57,500 nucleotides of DNA from Chondrilla cf. caribensis (Eukaryota; Porifera; Demospongiae; Chondrillida; Chondrillidae). The stretch spans positions 290,001-347,500 of the forward strand of contig OZ026556.1 of assembly GCA_964020155.1 (NCBI GenBank), in the 5' to 3' direction. Position numbers and translations under genes: made by a program. This document shows positions 56,815-57,500 of the stretch, in pieces; the first letter of the stretch is position 1, and each line of letters begins with the position of its first letter. The notes beneath the pieces are model-generated. The model saw only the letters and a program-made list of their open reading frames with translations, was not told where the DNA came from and did not search any database.

Positions 56815-57500
56815 CTGTACGAAAATACAATAAATATACACAAATGTACATAAATGCTCATCTGGGACATGTAATTGAATTGGTCAGCAATTTCAATAAA
56901 ATTGTCAATAAAGTATGCAGCCCCCAACCAAGTAGTACAGGGACATCAGCAGATACAAACCCACTTAATAATGAATATAATTAACCCATTATGAATAAAA
57001 TTAATATTCATACTAGACAAGTGAGATACAGTGGAACACTCTTGTATACTGTATTATAATGGTAATAATACATAATAAACTCCTTAGTTTCTTGATATAA
57101 CAGAGTAATGACCTCACCCATGTGTTATTCCTCACAAGAAATTGCTCTGACAAAACAAATTCTTGCATAATAATGAACAGTTCTCCCCCCCCCCGAATTT
57201 CTGATTTGTAATATGATGGTTAACTGCTTTTACTATGTATTATATAGTGTAACCTTAGGCTAAGTGAGGACCAGAGCAATACAGCTTGATTTAAGCTCCT
57301 CAAATGTACACTAACTCAATACTATAACCTGTGCAAAGTCACAAACACCACAGGTTGGGACCTCATCCTCTACTAATGAGCATGTCTGACACTGGGACAA
57401 TACAAGACTGTTGACTTCAAACAAAAATGTTGTTGAGTTATGGTTGAGTGGCTACCACTGGTCAATCCCACATGAGTTGAAATTTTGTTGACATCAATAA
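56815..57500 (-). other. Intron of espin-like gene
   Basis: AT-rich, no exon recognised in this last 0.7 kb. Upstream ankyrin exons are expected beyond the edge. Confidence 0.5.

Overview
The window is animal nuclear DNA. Genes are split by short GT-AG introns, intergenic gaps are often only 100-400 bp, and the gene set is metazoan: an R7-type RGS protein, a G-protein gamma subunit, an LRRK-family ROCO kinase, an espin-like protein, U2AF2, TTLL9 and RhoGDI. The compactness, the very abundant (CA/GT)n microsatellites and the intronic minisatellites suggest an early-branching invertebrate, most likely a sponge. That placement is inference; no ribosomal or mitochondrial marker is present.

Left part (1-22.3 kb), gene dense, in order: 5' end of an SLC35B3-type PAPS transporter (-), a FAM167-like disordered protein (+), a Pkr1-like ER membrane protein (+), the histone chaperone SPT2/SPTY2D1 (+), splicing factor U2AF2 (-, 12 exons, complete), a G-protein gamma subunit (+), tubulin polyglutamylase TTLL9 (+), and an R7-type RGS protein with DEP, GGL and RGS domains (-, 13 exons). 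Two gene pairs are head to head over shared promoters (SLC35B3/FAM167-like and U2AF2/G-gamma). Two pairs converge (SPT2/U2AF2 and TTLL9/RGS).

Middle part (22.3-49.5 kb): a diverged tandem satellite and a 5'-truncated retroelement (reverse transcriptase plus zinc knuckle plus endonuclease-like tail) precede a large inverted duplication. Two complete 17-exon LRRK-like genes (ankyrin-LRR-Roc-COR-kinase-WD40) lie tail to tail. Copy A is on + (26.07-36.83 kb) and copy B on - (49.43-38.26 kb), around a 1.4 kb centre edged on both sides by the same 15-bp minisatellite. Most exons and several introns are nearly identical between copies, but one block covering the distal LRRs and the next intron is strongly diverged. 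Copy A has a stop codon inside the COR domain and lacks two linkers that copy B has. Copy B is open throughout (2,644 codons from its first shared ATG). This pair is the most interesting object in the window.

Right part (49.5-57.5 kb): all genes are on the minus strand: RhoGDI (5 exons, one GC-AG intron), glyoxalase II/HAGH (6 exons, complete), and the 3' part of an espin-like ankyrin protein running off the right edge.

A recurring feature is that (GT)n microsatellites begin exactly at, or within a few bases of, the 5' splice site in at least ten introns of unrelated genes. Exon boundaries were inferred by hand from homology, GT/AG signals and phase; no alignment or expression data were available.
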